From the NCBI RefSeq assembly GCF_030867145.1, contig NC_134442.1, positions 6,897,001-6,961,000 on the forward strand: a stretch of DNA of 64,000 nt. Reading direction: 5' to 3'. The notes beneath the pieces were generated by a model, which ran no database searches, was not told the DNA's origin, and saw only the letters and a list, made by a program, of their open reading frames with translations. Positions within the stretch are counted from its first letter, which is position 1. Each line of letters begins with the position of its first letter. This document shows positions 22,850 to 32,883 of this stretch, piece by piece. The translations under genes and the position numbers were made by a program. Source of the stretch: Opisthocomus hoazin (taxonomy: Eukaryota; Chordata; Aves; Opisthocomiformes; Opisthocomidae).

Positions 22850-23012
22850 TATCTAAATGTTGTTTTTTGAGGTGTTCAAAAAATGTGTAGATATCGCTCT
22901 TCAGGATATGGTTTAGTAAGCATGGTGGTTTGGGGTGGATGGTTGGACTTGATGATCTTAGAGGTCTTTTCCAACCTATGATTCTATGATTCCTATGATT
23001 CCTATGATCACT
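22850..23012 (+). mobile_element. CR1 3' end, present only in C1
   Basis: TTGGACTTGATGATCTTAGA, then GGTCTTTTCCAACC, then ATGATTCTATGATTCC repeats: the CR1 3' untranslated end in plus orientation. The matching place in C2 (about 58530-58560) lacks it. Confidence 0.85.
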
Positions 23013-24380
23013 TGTCGCTACAGTGGAGAGCTTGGCTCAGTCAACTCTCCATGTAGCTGTAGGTTCATAGCACGACAACCCATGCCTCCCCTTCAGGAGG
23101 CCAGAGATGCATAATTCCCTCAGACTCTCCTCACAGTTCATGCTTTACGCTGCCTTGTTTCATCTTGGCAAACCTTTTCTGGACCTTCTTCAATTTCTGC
23201 ACTTTCCTTTTGAAATGTGAGGCCCACTGGCTCCTATGGCATCTGCTATCATGATGCCCAGGCCCTTCTCCTCAGAGCACTCGTTTGCCAGTCAGAGCCC
23301 TCCCCTTTCTGCTGCATGTACTTGTTCTGCAGGTTTTCCTCCTAAGTCTTCAGGTTCCTGTTTGCCAAATCCCCAGCTGTGTCAAGGTCCCAAGGACAGG
23401 ACCTGCAAGAATCCAGCTTTTAAAGTATGCGTAACAATGGTCATCCTAAGTTATGGTGCTTCCAACATTACTGTAAATTAAGTTGTTGGAGATAAGAAAT
23501 GAGTACTAGTGTTCATGGAGTTTCTAAGCAAGCTAAGAGCAGTGCTGTAATCATCAATAGAACGGAGGGTCCAAAATGATCAAACGCAGGTTCAGTTGGG
23601 AAATGGTAAAGAAGACTCAGCAGTTTTTTGCATAGGAGGTGATAAGGATGGTTAAAGAGGACTGGAGAGGTGGGAAGAGTGAAAAGGGAACAAAAGGGGA
23701 AGCAAAGAAATTGATCGGGACTCTTTTGGGCATCCTTGTCAAGCAGCCTTTCTTCTGGGCAACACTGCCTGGAGCAGGACAAGAAAGTTGCAGCTGATCT
23801 GACTATACCAACATCTGACTTACTTCCACAGTCGTGGGGTACCTGGGAGATTTCACTAGTGTTCTTAAGGGAAGAGCAAGAGAGCAAGGAACCCCAGTAT
23901 CATTTAGGTTTCCCGTCTCCTTCATGGGACTTGAGGAGGTCTTTGGTCTGGTCTTGCATTCACATTAGGGCCAGCTATGGAGTCAGACCAAATTGCTCAA
24001 GGCTTGATCCAGTGGTGGCTGGAAAGCTTCCAAGGACTGAGATGGAACAATGTCTCTGGAAGACTTGCTGCAATGTTTGGATGCCCTCGTGGACAAAAAT
24101 ACTTTCCTTATCTCTGTCCTGAATGTTCCTTAGTTCCACATCTTACTATTGTCTGGTATCCTCCTGCCAAGCACCACGGTGACAAGACTGGCTCCATCTT
24201 CATGAATGCTTCCACATAGGGACAGACAGGCTGTTGTGAAATTCTTGAGATCTTCCACTCTCCAGGCTAAACAAGGCCCTTGCCCTCCATTTCTCCTGCC
24301 AGACAAGTGCTTCAGCCTCTGAGAATCTTGGCAGCCCTGCAGAAAATCATTCGCAGTTATCAACACATTCCTTGCTGTGG

Positions 24381-24800
24381 TGGGTAGACCCTGGCCAATA
24401 GCCCAGCAGCTTCTCACTCTTCCCTCCCCTTCCCCAGTGGGACTGGGCAGAGAACAGGAAGAAATAAAGTGTGAGAAGTTTCAGCTCAAGATAAGAACAG
24501 TTTAATAGATGAAGAGACGTTAAAAGCCTCATCAAGTGAAACAAAGACCATCTTTCACCACCTCCCACAAGCAGACTGATGCCCAGCCACTCTCCAAGCA
24601 GCAGAATCCTTCAACAATCAAAACCTCCACCTCCTTCTTCCTCTGTCCCATACTTTTATTCCTGAGCATGAGGTCCTATGGTATGGAATATCCCTCTGGG
24701 CAGTTTGGATCAGCTGTCCTGGCTGTGTTCCCTTTCAACTTCTTTCCAGCTGCCTGTGTACTCACTACAAGGGAGCAGAGTGAGAAACAGTAGCCAAGAC
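24381..24800 (-). mobile_element. ERVL-type LTR, decayed, minus orientation
   Basis: Begins GGTGGGTAGACCCTGGCCAA and contains AGAACAGTTTAATAGATGAA and ATGGTATGGAATATCCC, features shared with the other minus-oriented LTRs here (28.15, 36.85 and 56.54 kb). The same LTR sits in C2 at 59.61 kb, so it predates the C1/C2 duplication. Confidence 0.55.
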
Positions 24801-25865
24801 ACTGGTGTGTAACAAGCATTCAATTTTCTCAGCTCCCAAGGGCACAGGAAACATCCATCCTCCAGGACTTCTGGTGGTCTGTCCCAGAAGAGAAGCCGTG
24901 CTGGGCTGGCCTTTATGCCTTAGCATAGTGAAAGCAAACCTGCAGCCCATGGAGGACCAAGGATATGCTGCCCATGAAGAGAAGCCAATGCAGCAGCAGG
25001 TTTTCTGGCAGGACCTGCGGCCTGTGGGGGACCAACGGTGGAGCAGTCCATTCCTGAAGGACTGTACCCTGTGGAAAGGATTCATGCTGGAGCAATTTGT
25101 GGAGAACTGCAGTTGGTGGGAAGGATCCACAATGGAGAATTTCAGAAACAGAGTGTTATGACCTGACTGCACCTCCCATTCCACATCCTCCCTATGACAC
25201 TTGGGTGTTAGGAGTGAAGTTGAGCTTGGGAAGAAATGCATGAGGAGTCAAGGATAATTCCCTCTGCTGCCCCACAATGCCCCAGTATGTCCCAGTGACC
25301 TCCAGGTAGGGCATGACTCCTTCACCACTGCTCCCTCAGCCTGATCATCCAGCTATTTTTTTACCCATTTTTTGTCAAGACATCCTGGCTCTAATGGCCT
25401 AACCAGGGTGAAAGGACATTTAGGGAGACCATGTCAAAAGGGTCAGAAATGGCATCCACTGTTCTTCACTCATGCACAAATGCTGATACTTCATCATGAC
25501 AGCAACGAGGTTTGAGAGGCATGATTGATCCATCATCAGTCCATGTTGACTGCTTTCGGACAAGTTCTTCTTTATTAGGTGCACAGAAATGCCAAAGTGA
25601 CCTTGTACAGCCTGGGGTTCCCTGGGTTGACGTTCTGACCTCTTTCAACAACAGGAGCAACATTGCCTTGTCCTCACTCACAAGAGCCCTCGACCAATGC
25701 CAGGAAGTTTAGAAAGCAATATTCCAAAGAAATGTCGATCTCCCCTTATAACATCATAACTGCTATTCTTCCTGTTAAATGGTGTATTGAATTTCTCTTA
25801 TTTTTCATATATTTTCACCTGTCTTCACTGTTTCTAAAGTAATTTTTTTCAGATGCAGGCTGCCT
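24801..25865. other. C1 spacer without recognised gene
   Basis: Conserved with 60.07-61.17 kb in C2. The open frames at 24765-25241 (minus) and 24805-25161 (plus) carry no recognisable domain, and the matching part of C2 breaks up into shorter frames. Confidence 0.5.
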
Positions 25866-25869
25866 AGAC

Positions 25870-27540
25870 AAAGGCCCTTTCCATCGTTGTCCAGTTTTCT
25901 CCTTCCTTTACTCTTTGTTCATTCAGATTCCTGCCACCTACCGAGCTGCTATTTTGACATCAGGGAGTTAAAAGTTTGCCTGCCTTTCAGCAGTCTAATT
26001 GTCTCCTTTGCCAACTCTTTAAGTGTGTTTATAACTTTTGTTTTCCTCTACATAGCCATAATATTTCTCATAAGATTACGACTTATAGGAAGGCAACCTC
26101 ATTAGAGGTAGATTGTAATTACTATGTATTTTGTTTATGGAACATGATTATGCTTTAATTATTCCTTTCTTGCAAATAGGAAAACTCCTGCTGTGCCTGT
26201 GTGCAGCCAGCTCTCTATGGAGAGGAGGTGGGAGACGTTGCAATGGAGCTGTAACATCCAGCTGCAGAGATCAGTGGAGAAGGCTGATGCAAGAAACAGT
26301 GACACAACTCCCAGGTGGCCGATGAGAGAAATGTTGAGGTTGGGGAGGTGAGGAGCAAAGTTTTCCATAGAGTGGCAGACCTCAAGGCACTGCTTTTCCT
26401 ACCTGTCCAGATATCCTGAGGAAACACCATGGATCAGTATTGCTTGGAGAATGTTCCTACCACTTCCTCTCTAAACTGAAAAGCAATTAAAAATATGCCT
26501 TAAAATAAATAAATATTTTTATTAGGCACAGGATGACATCTTCCTCCTTATCTACACTATGACAAAGCTCCTGTTAGCGGTACACATCTTGAAGAATTGA
26601 AGAAAATTACAGGAGCTTGTTATCTTGGCACTTTCTGTATTTTAATGAGCCCCATGGAGTATTTGGTGTTTAGTTAATGAACCTCAGATACTGAGAGGAG
26701 GTCAAAAAAATTCTCAGGAAGGCAGAAGCAAAACTGAAAGTACCTGGAAGCATTGATTGGCCCCACTGAGGGCCATTACTGCAAAGCCTCCCCAGGGACT
26801 CCTTAGAGCAGAGAATTGGAGGCCATGATTGCAGGTAGGCAAAGGCACTGTGCAGGTGGCTGCATAGCTAAGAAAAAAAACCCCTTGGTCTGCTTTAGGA
26901 AGCAGAAAGGCCAAGGCCTGAGCCCCAGGCCCTCGGAAGGCAGATCCTGTCCGTCACCTGTGGCTCAGGGTTCTTACTGGATACTGCTGGATGTGAGGGT
27001 GAGCAATGAAAAGTGTAGGAAAAGTCTGTGAAACCTCCCAGTCTTCTAATGAAGAGATGAGGAAGAAACACAGTCTAGAGCCTCAAAAGAATGTTTCTCC
27101 TGCTTGGCCTCAGTGGTACAGGCAACATCCATAGCCAAGCAGATAAAGCCTTCGGTCCTGTTAAAATTTTGGCCCTGACAGAGGGCCATCTCTACTGCAG
27201 GCTGTCCTACACTGTTCCGTGCCTGCACCTATTTCCCTTCAGCCTGTAGATACTCATTTTGTGTTCCCACTTAGCTTTCACTCCGACATTTCCGTATTTT
27301 CACTGTTGTCTCTTCACCCTCAATGGCTGTTCCTTCAAATTTAAATCCATGGGCTGATCCAAACACCCCCTGGGTGACCTCTTGCACAACACTGCTACCC
27401 TTTGAGTGACATTTCTCATTCCTCATGTCCATTCTGAACCTTCCAAGATGCACTTCAAGAAGCTTTCCTTTCCTTCTCACTACCAAGAAAAGCTCCATCT
27501 TCTCTGAAATAATCCTTCAAGGAGTCACAGGTTGCTACTT
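25870..27540. repeat. Low-copy block B, copy 1, with a conserved short ORF
   Basis: This 1.7-kb module recurs at 37.43-39.1 kb and 61.18-62.76 kb, with its second half also at 35.13-36.0 kb. On the minus strand at 26159-26368 a 69-codon frame begins MENFAPHLPN and contains ASAFSTDLCSWMLQLHC and HLLSIESWLHTGT. The same frame is kept in the other two full copies. The opposite strand is also open over this part, so coding potential is doubtful. I do not recognise the family. Confidence 0.5.
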
Positions 27541-27990
27541 TAGTGCCATCAGCCTCCAATTCACGAGGCTAAAGAAGCCCAGGACCCTCAACCTCTCTAC
27601 AGATGCCCAAAACCCCTTCCTGGTAGATCTCCTCTAGAACCTTTTTAGTTCCTCCCCACTGGGGAGCCCCACATGCAGACACACTAGTCCAGATGTGGTT
27701 ATACCAGTGTTGAGCCAAGGGGGATGATAACTCTCTTCACTGGGTGGCCACACTTCTCCTAATGCAGCCCGGTATGCTCTTGGCCTTATTCGCCTTGAGC
27801 ATGTGCAACTCGCTCATGTGGCATCCCTGGGAATGCCCAGGCCCTTCTCCTCAGGGTCACTCCTGAGCTGTTCACGTCCCCACCTGCCCTCATTTTTTGA
27901 GTTATTCTCTTCCCTCAATAAGACTTGTAACTTCTTCTAAAATTTCATGAGGTTTCTATTGCCAAATCTAACAGTTTCTCATAGCCCCCT
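27541..27990 (-). mobile_element. Old CR1 fragment
   Basis: GCTAAAGAAGCCCAGGACCC, CTCTAGAACCTTTTTAGTTC and TGCAGCCCGGTATGCTCTTG are the reverse view of a diverged CR1 ORF2 C-terminus. The paralogue in C2 lies at 62.76-63.23 kb. Confidence 0.6.
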
Positions 27991-28146
27991 TGGAGTGAAG
28001 CTCTATGTTAAAAGCTTTTAGTTTGTGCATACCAGATTTGTGGTGCCTCTGACAAGACAGCAGCATGAGGACTTGCAGGACACTACCGGTAGAAGAAGGA
28101 GGTACCTGTTGAATGGAATTGCTGACCCAGGGAGGAATTCCCATGG

Positions 28147-28724
28147 TGTAGTGATTTAATGTGGTAGCTTGCAACAAGGACCAGACAGCTGTTTGCTCTC
28201 TGCTCCTATCCTGCAGTGGGATGGGGAGGAGAATGGACAAAACTAAAATTCATGGGTTGAGATAAAGGCAGTTTACTAAGAAATTAAAGGAAGGAACTAT
28301 ACTAAGACTAATTTTTATACTACTACTACTAACGATTATGCAAAACAAGTGATACACAATGCAATTTTTCTCACTGCCCAATGCCCAGTTGCACAGTCTG
28401 TCCCTAAGAAGCCATCGCAGAATCCACGGAACTCCTGGAATTCATGGATCTGTCCCCAAACAACCCCCACTTCTATACTGAGCATGCCACCTGTGATATG
28501 GAATATTTCCATTGGTCAGCTTGGGTTAGCTGCCCGGCTCTGCTGCCTCCCAGCTCCTGCAGACCTACTCATTAGCTGAACAAAAGAAACCAGAAAAAGA
28601 CCTTAGTTTCCTAGAAACAGCCATAAACTTCAGTGGTACCAACTTTCTTCTTATACTAAATACAAAACAGCAGCTGCTCAGATCAAAATTAACTCTGTCC
28701 CAGCTGAAACCGGGACAGTACCTA
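28147..28724 (-). mobile_element. ERVL-type LTR, near full length, minus orientation
   Basis: Runs from GATTTAATGTGGTAGCTTGC to CAGCTGAAACCGGGACAGTA. It contains ATGGGTTGAGATAAAGGCAG, ATACTGAGCATG (reverse of a promoter-like stretch) and TGTGATATGGAATATTTCC. In C2 most of this LTR is missing, but a trace of one end (ACAGCTGAAGCCAGGACAGT near 63620) remains, which suggests a later deletion there. Confidence 0.6.
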
Positions 28725-29100
28725 CCCCTTATTTTCTACCACCTACCTCATGCTCAGATCCCACACTTTCCTATAAATTACCACCACTTTTGCTGTCTTT
28801 TCATTTGCACACAGAGATGTCGTTACTTACGTTATGGGCCATCCCTCCATAATGTCCATTGAGTTCACTTAGCCCGTGACTTTGTGCTCCATCTGTCACA
28901 ATAGCATTTCAAGGCAGGAGCGATGGCGTGTGCTGTTGGATTGTCACATGCTGCATGTGGGATAATTGTGGAAGGTTGGCGAAGAGGATTGTGAACACGC
29001 TCAAGTGACTTGCAGCTGGGTGTCGAAAAACACACATATCACTGTTTAGTCTTGTGTGCTTGACAAGTAGAACATCTGCCTTTAGATACACAGGCCTGCA

Positions 29101-29409
29101 ACAGACTCCAAGGTAATGTGTCGAACATGCTCGAGATTCCTGCCTTGCTGCGGGAAGGATCAAGGCACAGTGGAAAGCTCTGTCTGAGCAAATCCCTGAT
29201 AAATCCAGGCAAAAGCAGCAGGTTCAGTAGCTGGCACTCTTTCTCTAGTAAGGACCTAGCTCTGTGGTTTCTGCATTCCTGCTTGGCTTCTGTGCCTCTA
29301 CCCAGGGACTGTATCAGAGATCCCCTGGTTTGCGATGTAGAGAAAATAAATCTACTCTTTACATTTCACCCGTGATTTTGTGGTTGTTTCTGCATCCTGT
29401 CTGTTTTGG
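29101..29409. other. Spacer beyond C1
   Basis: No recognisable gene. The homology with C2 can be followed to about 29065, where the window's C2 copy is cut off by the window end, so C1 may extend further. Confidence 0.4.
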
Positions 29410-30080
29410 CTTACACAGCCCCATGGACAGAGACTGCCCAACCTCTCTGGGTGACCTGTTCCAGCACTTGGCTGAGCTCCTGGGGACAATTTGTCCTTCT
29501 CTCCTGTTGAACCTCTTTCATCTTCCTCCCATTATTTGTTGTCCTCCTGCTATGCACAGTGGAGAAGAGATGGACTGTGTTTTCTCCATGACCTTCTCGT
29601 AGCTGCTGGCAGGCTGGGATGAGGTCCCCCTCAGCCTTCTCTCCTCGAGGCTCAGCAAGCCCATCTCTCTCAGTCTCCTCACAGGCAAAGTGCTCCAGGC
29701 CCTGGCTGTCCTGAGCGAACTTTAATAAACCTACTCCATCTTGCCAGTATCGTTCCTGAATTGGGAGTCTGAAACCTGGATTGAGTATTTCAGAGAATCC
29801 CTTCCCTTGATCTCCTGGCCATGCTCCTGATCGTAGAGCCCAGGAAGCTGAAGCCCCCCCTTGCTGCCAGGGCACACGGCTGCCTCCCGACCAGATCCCT
29901 GACCACCAAGACCTTTCCCACGGGGCTGATCCCAGGCAGGCAGCCCCCAGTCTGTGTAATTTCCAGGGTGAGTCCCGTGCAGGGGCAGAAACTGGCATTC
30001 GTCTTTCTGGCATTTCATGAGGGTCCTGCCAATATGTCTTCTCGTCCTCTTGAACCCCTCCTTGAACACTAAGGCCTGAG
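29410..30080 (-). mobile_element. Old CR1 fragment
   Basis: The reverse view of CR1 ORF2 C-terminal sequence: GGCAGGCTGGGATGAGGTCC, CTCAGCAAGCCCATCTCTCT and CTGGGTGACCTGTTCCAGCA. The frames are broken. It resembles the piece at 40.55 kb. Confidence 0.6.
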
Positions 30081-31732
30081 AGACCTTATCAGGAAGACTC
30101 AGGCAAAGAAGGCATGGAACCCCTCAGCCCCATTATTGTCTGCTATTTTAGCTTCCTCTCCCCACTCAAAAGCAGCCCTGCATTCCCCTTTTTCAGCCTT
30201 GGTCTCTTACACAGCAATTGCAGTTCTTCTCTTTGCTCTTGACTTCACTTGCAGCCACCAACTCCAGGTGAGGTTTGCTTCTCCCAAAGTCATACCTGAC
30301 CAGTGCAGGCTAAGTACAGATATTGCTTGTCTGTACTTGCCCTTGATGTCTGCTTTTGGGAGCTGCTTCATGGCTGCACCCTGTCTTGCAACATCCCAGC
30401 CCTGCTGCCTCTTGTATTGTCCCTCGGCCCCACTGTGTAGCCACATTTAGGGAGAGGGTTTTTGAGTGCGGAATGGTGCCTATGACATGATGCCCACAGC
30501 AGTCCTTCACACTTTGTCACCCCATGGCCACCTTCTTAGGCAGCCTCTCCACGCTCCTGGAATGGCCATGCCACATGTGGGGCTTCACAGCCAGCCCTGC
30601 TCCAGGGTCTGACAGGGTCTGGGCCAGGAGAGCAGCCATGCAGGGCTGGACTTTCCCTGGATACAGGCACTGAGCTCAGCAGGAAGGTGGAGATGACCTT
30701 ACAGCGAAACTCACCCAGAAACCTCGGCTGAGCAGCCACTGCTGGAAATGACCAGTGAGAGAGGCTGGGGGGTGACGCCCTGGGTCACCTTCCTGGTCTG
30801 TCCATGTCACCAAGTGTGCAGACCAACCCCTCTGTCCTCTGCTTGCATGTCTCAGATCCCTTCCATCAGTCCTGGCTCTGTACCACAAACCCAATGGAGT
30901 GTGTCCTCACTTGGCATGGTCACACAGCTCATCTAACTTCTGCACTTTCTGGGCACTTTTCAGCCTAGGCCAGCCCCTCCTCAGATGTCCCCAACTCCTC
31001 TGCCCTCTCCCCAGCACAGCACAGCCCAGCATCCCAGGCTGCCCTGGACCCATAGCAGTCCCCTCCACACGGTGCTGCAGAGCTCTGAGCACTCACCCCA
31101 CAGCCCAAGCCTCTCTGACGGACAATGCAGCTCTTGGAGCTCAGAGAGTGGGGTCAGCCTCCCCCATCAGCCCTAGGGCTGGTGGCATGAGGAGACACAG
31201 GTCAGTGTCTCCCTGTTTCCCCTCTTGTTGTCTCTGAGAGTTCCTTATGTGTCCATGCAGGCAGCCCCTCTGTGCCAGACCCTCTCCCCAGCACAAGGTT
31301 CCTGGCCCTGGGACTCCTTTGGTTGCTCCTGCTGCTCCAGTGACAGAGCAGCCTGCCCCAAGACAGAGTCCCAAGAAGAGAGTTTTTCCTTTCATCATCA
31401 GCTGATTCTACCCCCTTCCCATGCTTGCTGCAGGACCCCAAGCTCATGACTCGCCTCTGCAGAGCGATCAGGCTGCGCTGCATGGCAGCCAGAGGGGGAC
31501 TGTCCCAGGCAGATCCCGGCTGCTTGTCACCATCTCCAGGAGCACTGGGCAGAAACAAGTGAAAGCTCAGCCCAAGTCTCATTACCCAATGCATCACCCT
31601 ATATACACCTCACCCCACAAAGAAGCCCTGCTCAGCAGCAAGGCCTCGTGGTAGCAGTTTCCTCAGTCTGTTCCTGATGTCAGCTTTGGAAGAAGAACCC
31701 AACCTGCAGAAACTGCCACTGAGGAAATCCCC
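30081..31732. other. Spacer upstream of the OR-3 3' end
   Basis: GC-rich sequence with no recognised gene. Parts near 30640-30720 resemble 41.30-41.39 kb (CAGGCACTGAG then CAGCAG), so they belong to the copied 3' flank of OR-3 and OR-4. Confidence 0.45.
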
Positions 31733-31738
31733 TTTAAT
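31733..31738 (-). terminator. Poly(A) signal of OR-3 (ATTAAA variant)
   Basis: ATTAAA on the minus strand, 210 bp past the stop, in the same context (AAAGGGGATTTCCTC) where OR-2 and OR-4 have AATAAA. Confidence 0.5.
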
Positions 31739-31947
31739 TACAGAGATGTGACATGGGAGGCAACCTCTACCGTCGTGCCAGATACATGTGCTAAAGCCTT
31801 TGGGTCAGAAAGGTTAAGTTCACGTCTTTGGAGAAGTGGAGGGGAAACAGACATTCCTGGAGAAATGGAATTGTCACAGATCAAATGCCCAAGGCACAGG
31901 AGGTCTCGGTAAACATTGGAAATGACTTGGGAAGAGACATGAGGAGC

Positions 31948-32883
31948 TTACTGCTGCTGAAAGACTGCTGATTGAATGAGCTTCTTCAGGGCATCTTTGA
32001 GCTCCTGGTTTCTCATGCTGTAGATGAGGGGGTTCACTGCTGGAGGAACCACTGAGTACAGAACAGCCACCACCACATCCAGGGATGGGGAAGAGAAGGA
32101 GGGGGTCTTCAGATATGCAAACATACCAGTGCTGATAAACAGGGAGACCATGGCCAGGTGAGGGAGGCACGTGGAAAAGGCTTTGTGCCGTCCCTGCTCA
32201 GAGGGTATCCTCAGCACAGCCCTGAAGATCTGCACATAGGACAGCACAATGAAAACAAAACACCCAAAAGCTAAAGAAAGACTAACCACAAGAAGCCCAA
32301 CTTCCCTGAGGTAGGAGTGTGAGCAGGAGAGCTTGAGGATCTGGGGGATTTCACAGAAGAACTGTTCCACAGCATTGCCCTTGCAGAGGGGTATGGAAAA
32401 AGTACTGGCAGTGTGCAGGAGAGAATTGAGCAAAGCACTGCCCCAGGCAGCTGCTGCCATGTGGACACAAGCTCTGCTGCCCAGGAGGGTCCCGTAGTGC
32501 AGGGGTTTGCAGATGGCAACATAGCGGTCGTAGGCCATGATGGTGAGGAGAGAATACTCTGCTGTCATCAAGAAGAGAAAGAAAAAGACCTGGGCAGCAC
32601 ATCCTGCATAGCAGATGGCCCTGGTATCCCAGAGGGAATCTGACATTGCTTTGGGGACAGTGGTAGAGATGGAGGCCAGGTCAAAGATGGAGAGGTTGAG
32701 GAGGAAGAAGTACATGGGAGTGTGGAGGCGGTGGTTGCAGGCTATGGCGGTGATGATGAGGCAATTGCTGAGGAGGGCAGCCAGGTAGATGGCCAGGAAG
32801 AGACAGAAGTGCAAGAGCTGCAGCTCCCGTGTGTCTGCAAATGCCAGGAGGAGGAACTGTGTGATGAAGCTGCTGTTGAGCAT
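31948..32883 (-). CDS. Olfactory receptor OR-3, OR14-like, intact
   Basis: A seven-transmembrane odorant receptor of 311 residues from MLNSSF, with the sequon NSS. It keeps SNCLIITAIACNHRLHTPMY (TM1-2), YAGCAAQVF with the TM3 cysteine, MAYDRYVAICKPLHYG, NAVEQFFCEIPQILKLSCSH, KAFSTCLPHLAMV, NPLIYSMRNQELKDALKKLI and the end VFQQQ. The frame is open for 89 codons upstream, starting at an ATG at 33150. That extension crosses a good acceptor (TTTTTACTCCTCAG, about 25 nt before the chosen ATG) and is not shared in the paralogues, so it is treated as untranslated or intronic. No inactivating change is seen. Together with OR-2 it looks the most typical of the cluster. Confidence 0.94.
   Translation of the reverse strand: MLNSSFITQFLLLAFADTRELQLLHFCLFLAIYLAALLSNCLIITAIACNHRLHTPMYFFLLNLSIFDLASISTTVPKAMSDSLWDTRAICYAGCAAQVFFFLFLMTAEYSLLTIMAYDRYVAICKPLHYGTLLGSRACVHMAAAAWGSALLNSLLHTASTFSIPLCKGNAVEQFFCEIPQILKLSCSHSYLREVGLLVVSLSLAFGCFVFIVLSYVQIFRAVLRIPSEQGRHKAFSTCLPHLAMVSLFISTGMFAYLKTPSFSSPSLDVVVAVLYSVVPPAVNPLIYSMRNQELKDALKKLIQSAVFQQQ

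Larger units (their letters stand above)
22068..29100. repeat. Segmental duplication block C1
   Basis: Direct copy of 57.78 kb to the window end. Matching anchors include GTGCCAATGATTGAAA (22089 / 57811), CCCATGGTGGG (22286 / 58011), AGGAAGAAATAAAGTGTGA (24458 / 59697), CACTTGGGTGTTAGGAGT (25199 / 60511) and AGACAGCAG in the stretch near 28055 / 63390. The offset falls from about 35.7 to 34.9 kb because of indels and insertions. No functional gene is recognised within it. The contained elements are listed separately. Confidence 0.85.

Noticed and set aside
24765-25241. 158-codon minus-strand frame in C1, with an overlapping plus-strand frame
   Set aside because: In C2 the same stretch breaks into shorter frames. 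Both strands are open, which points to low stop density rather than coding.
29411-30013. 200-codon minus-strand frame as a gene
   Set aside because: Its C-terminal half aligns with the CR1 ORF2 end, so it is treated as an old CR1 fragment.
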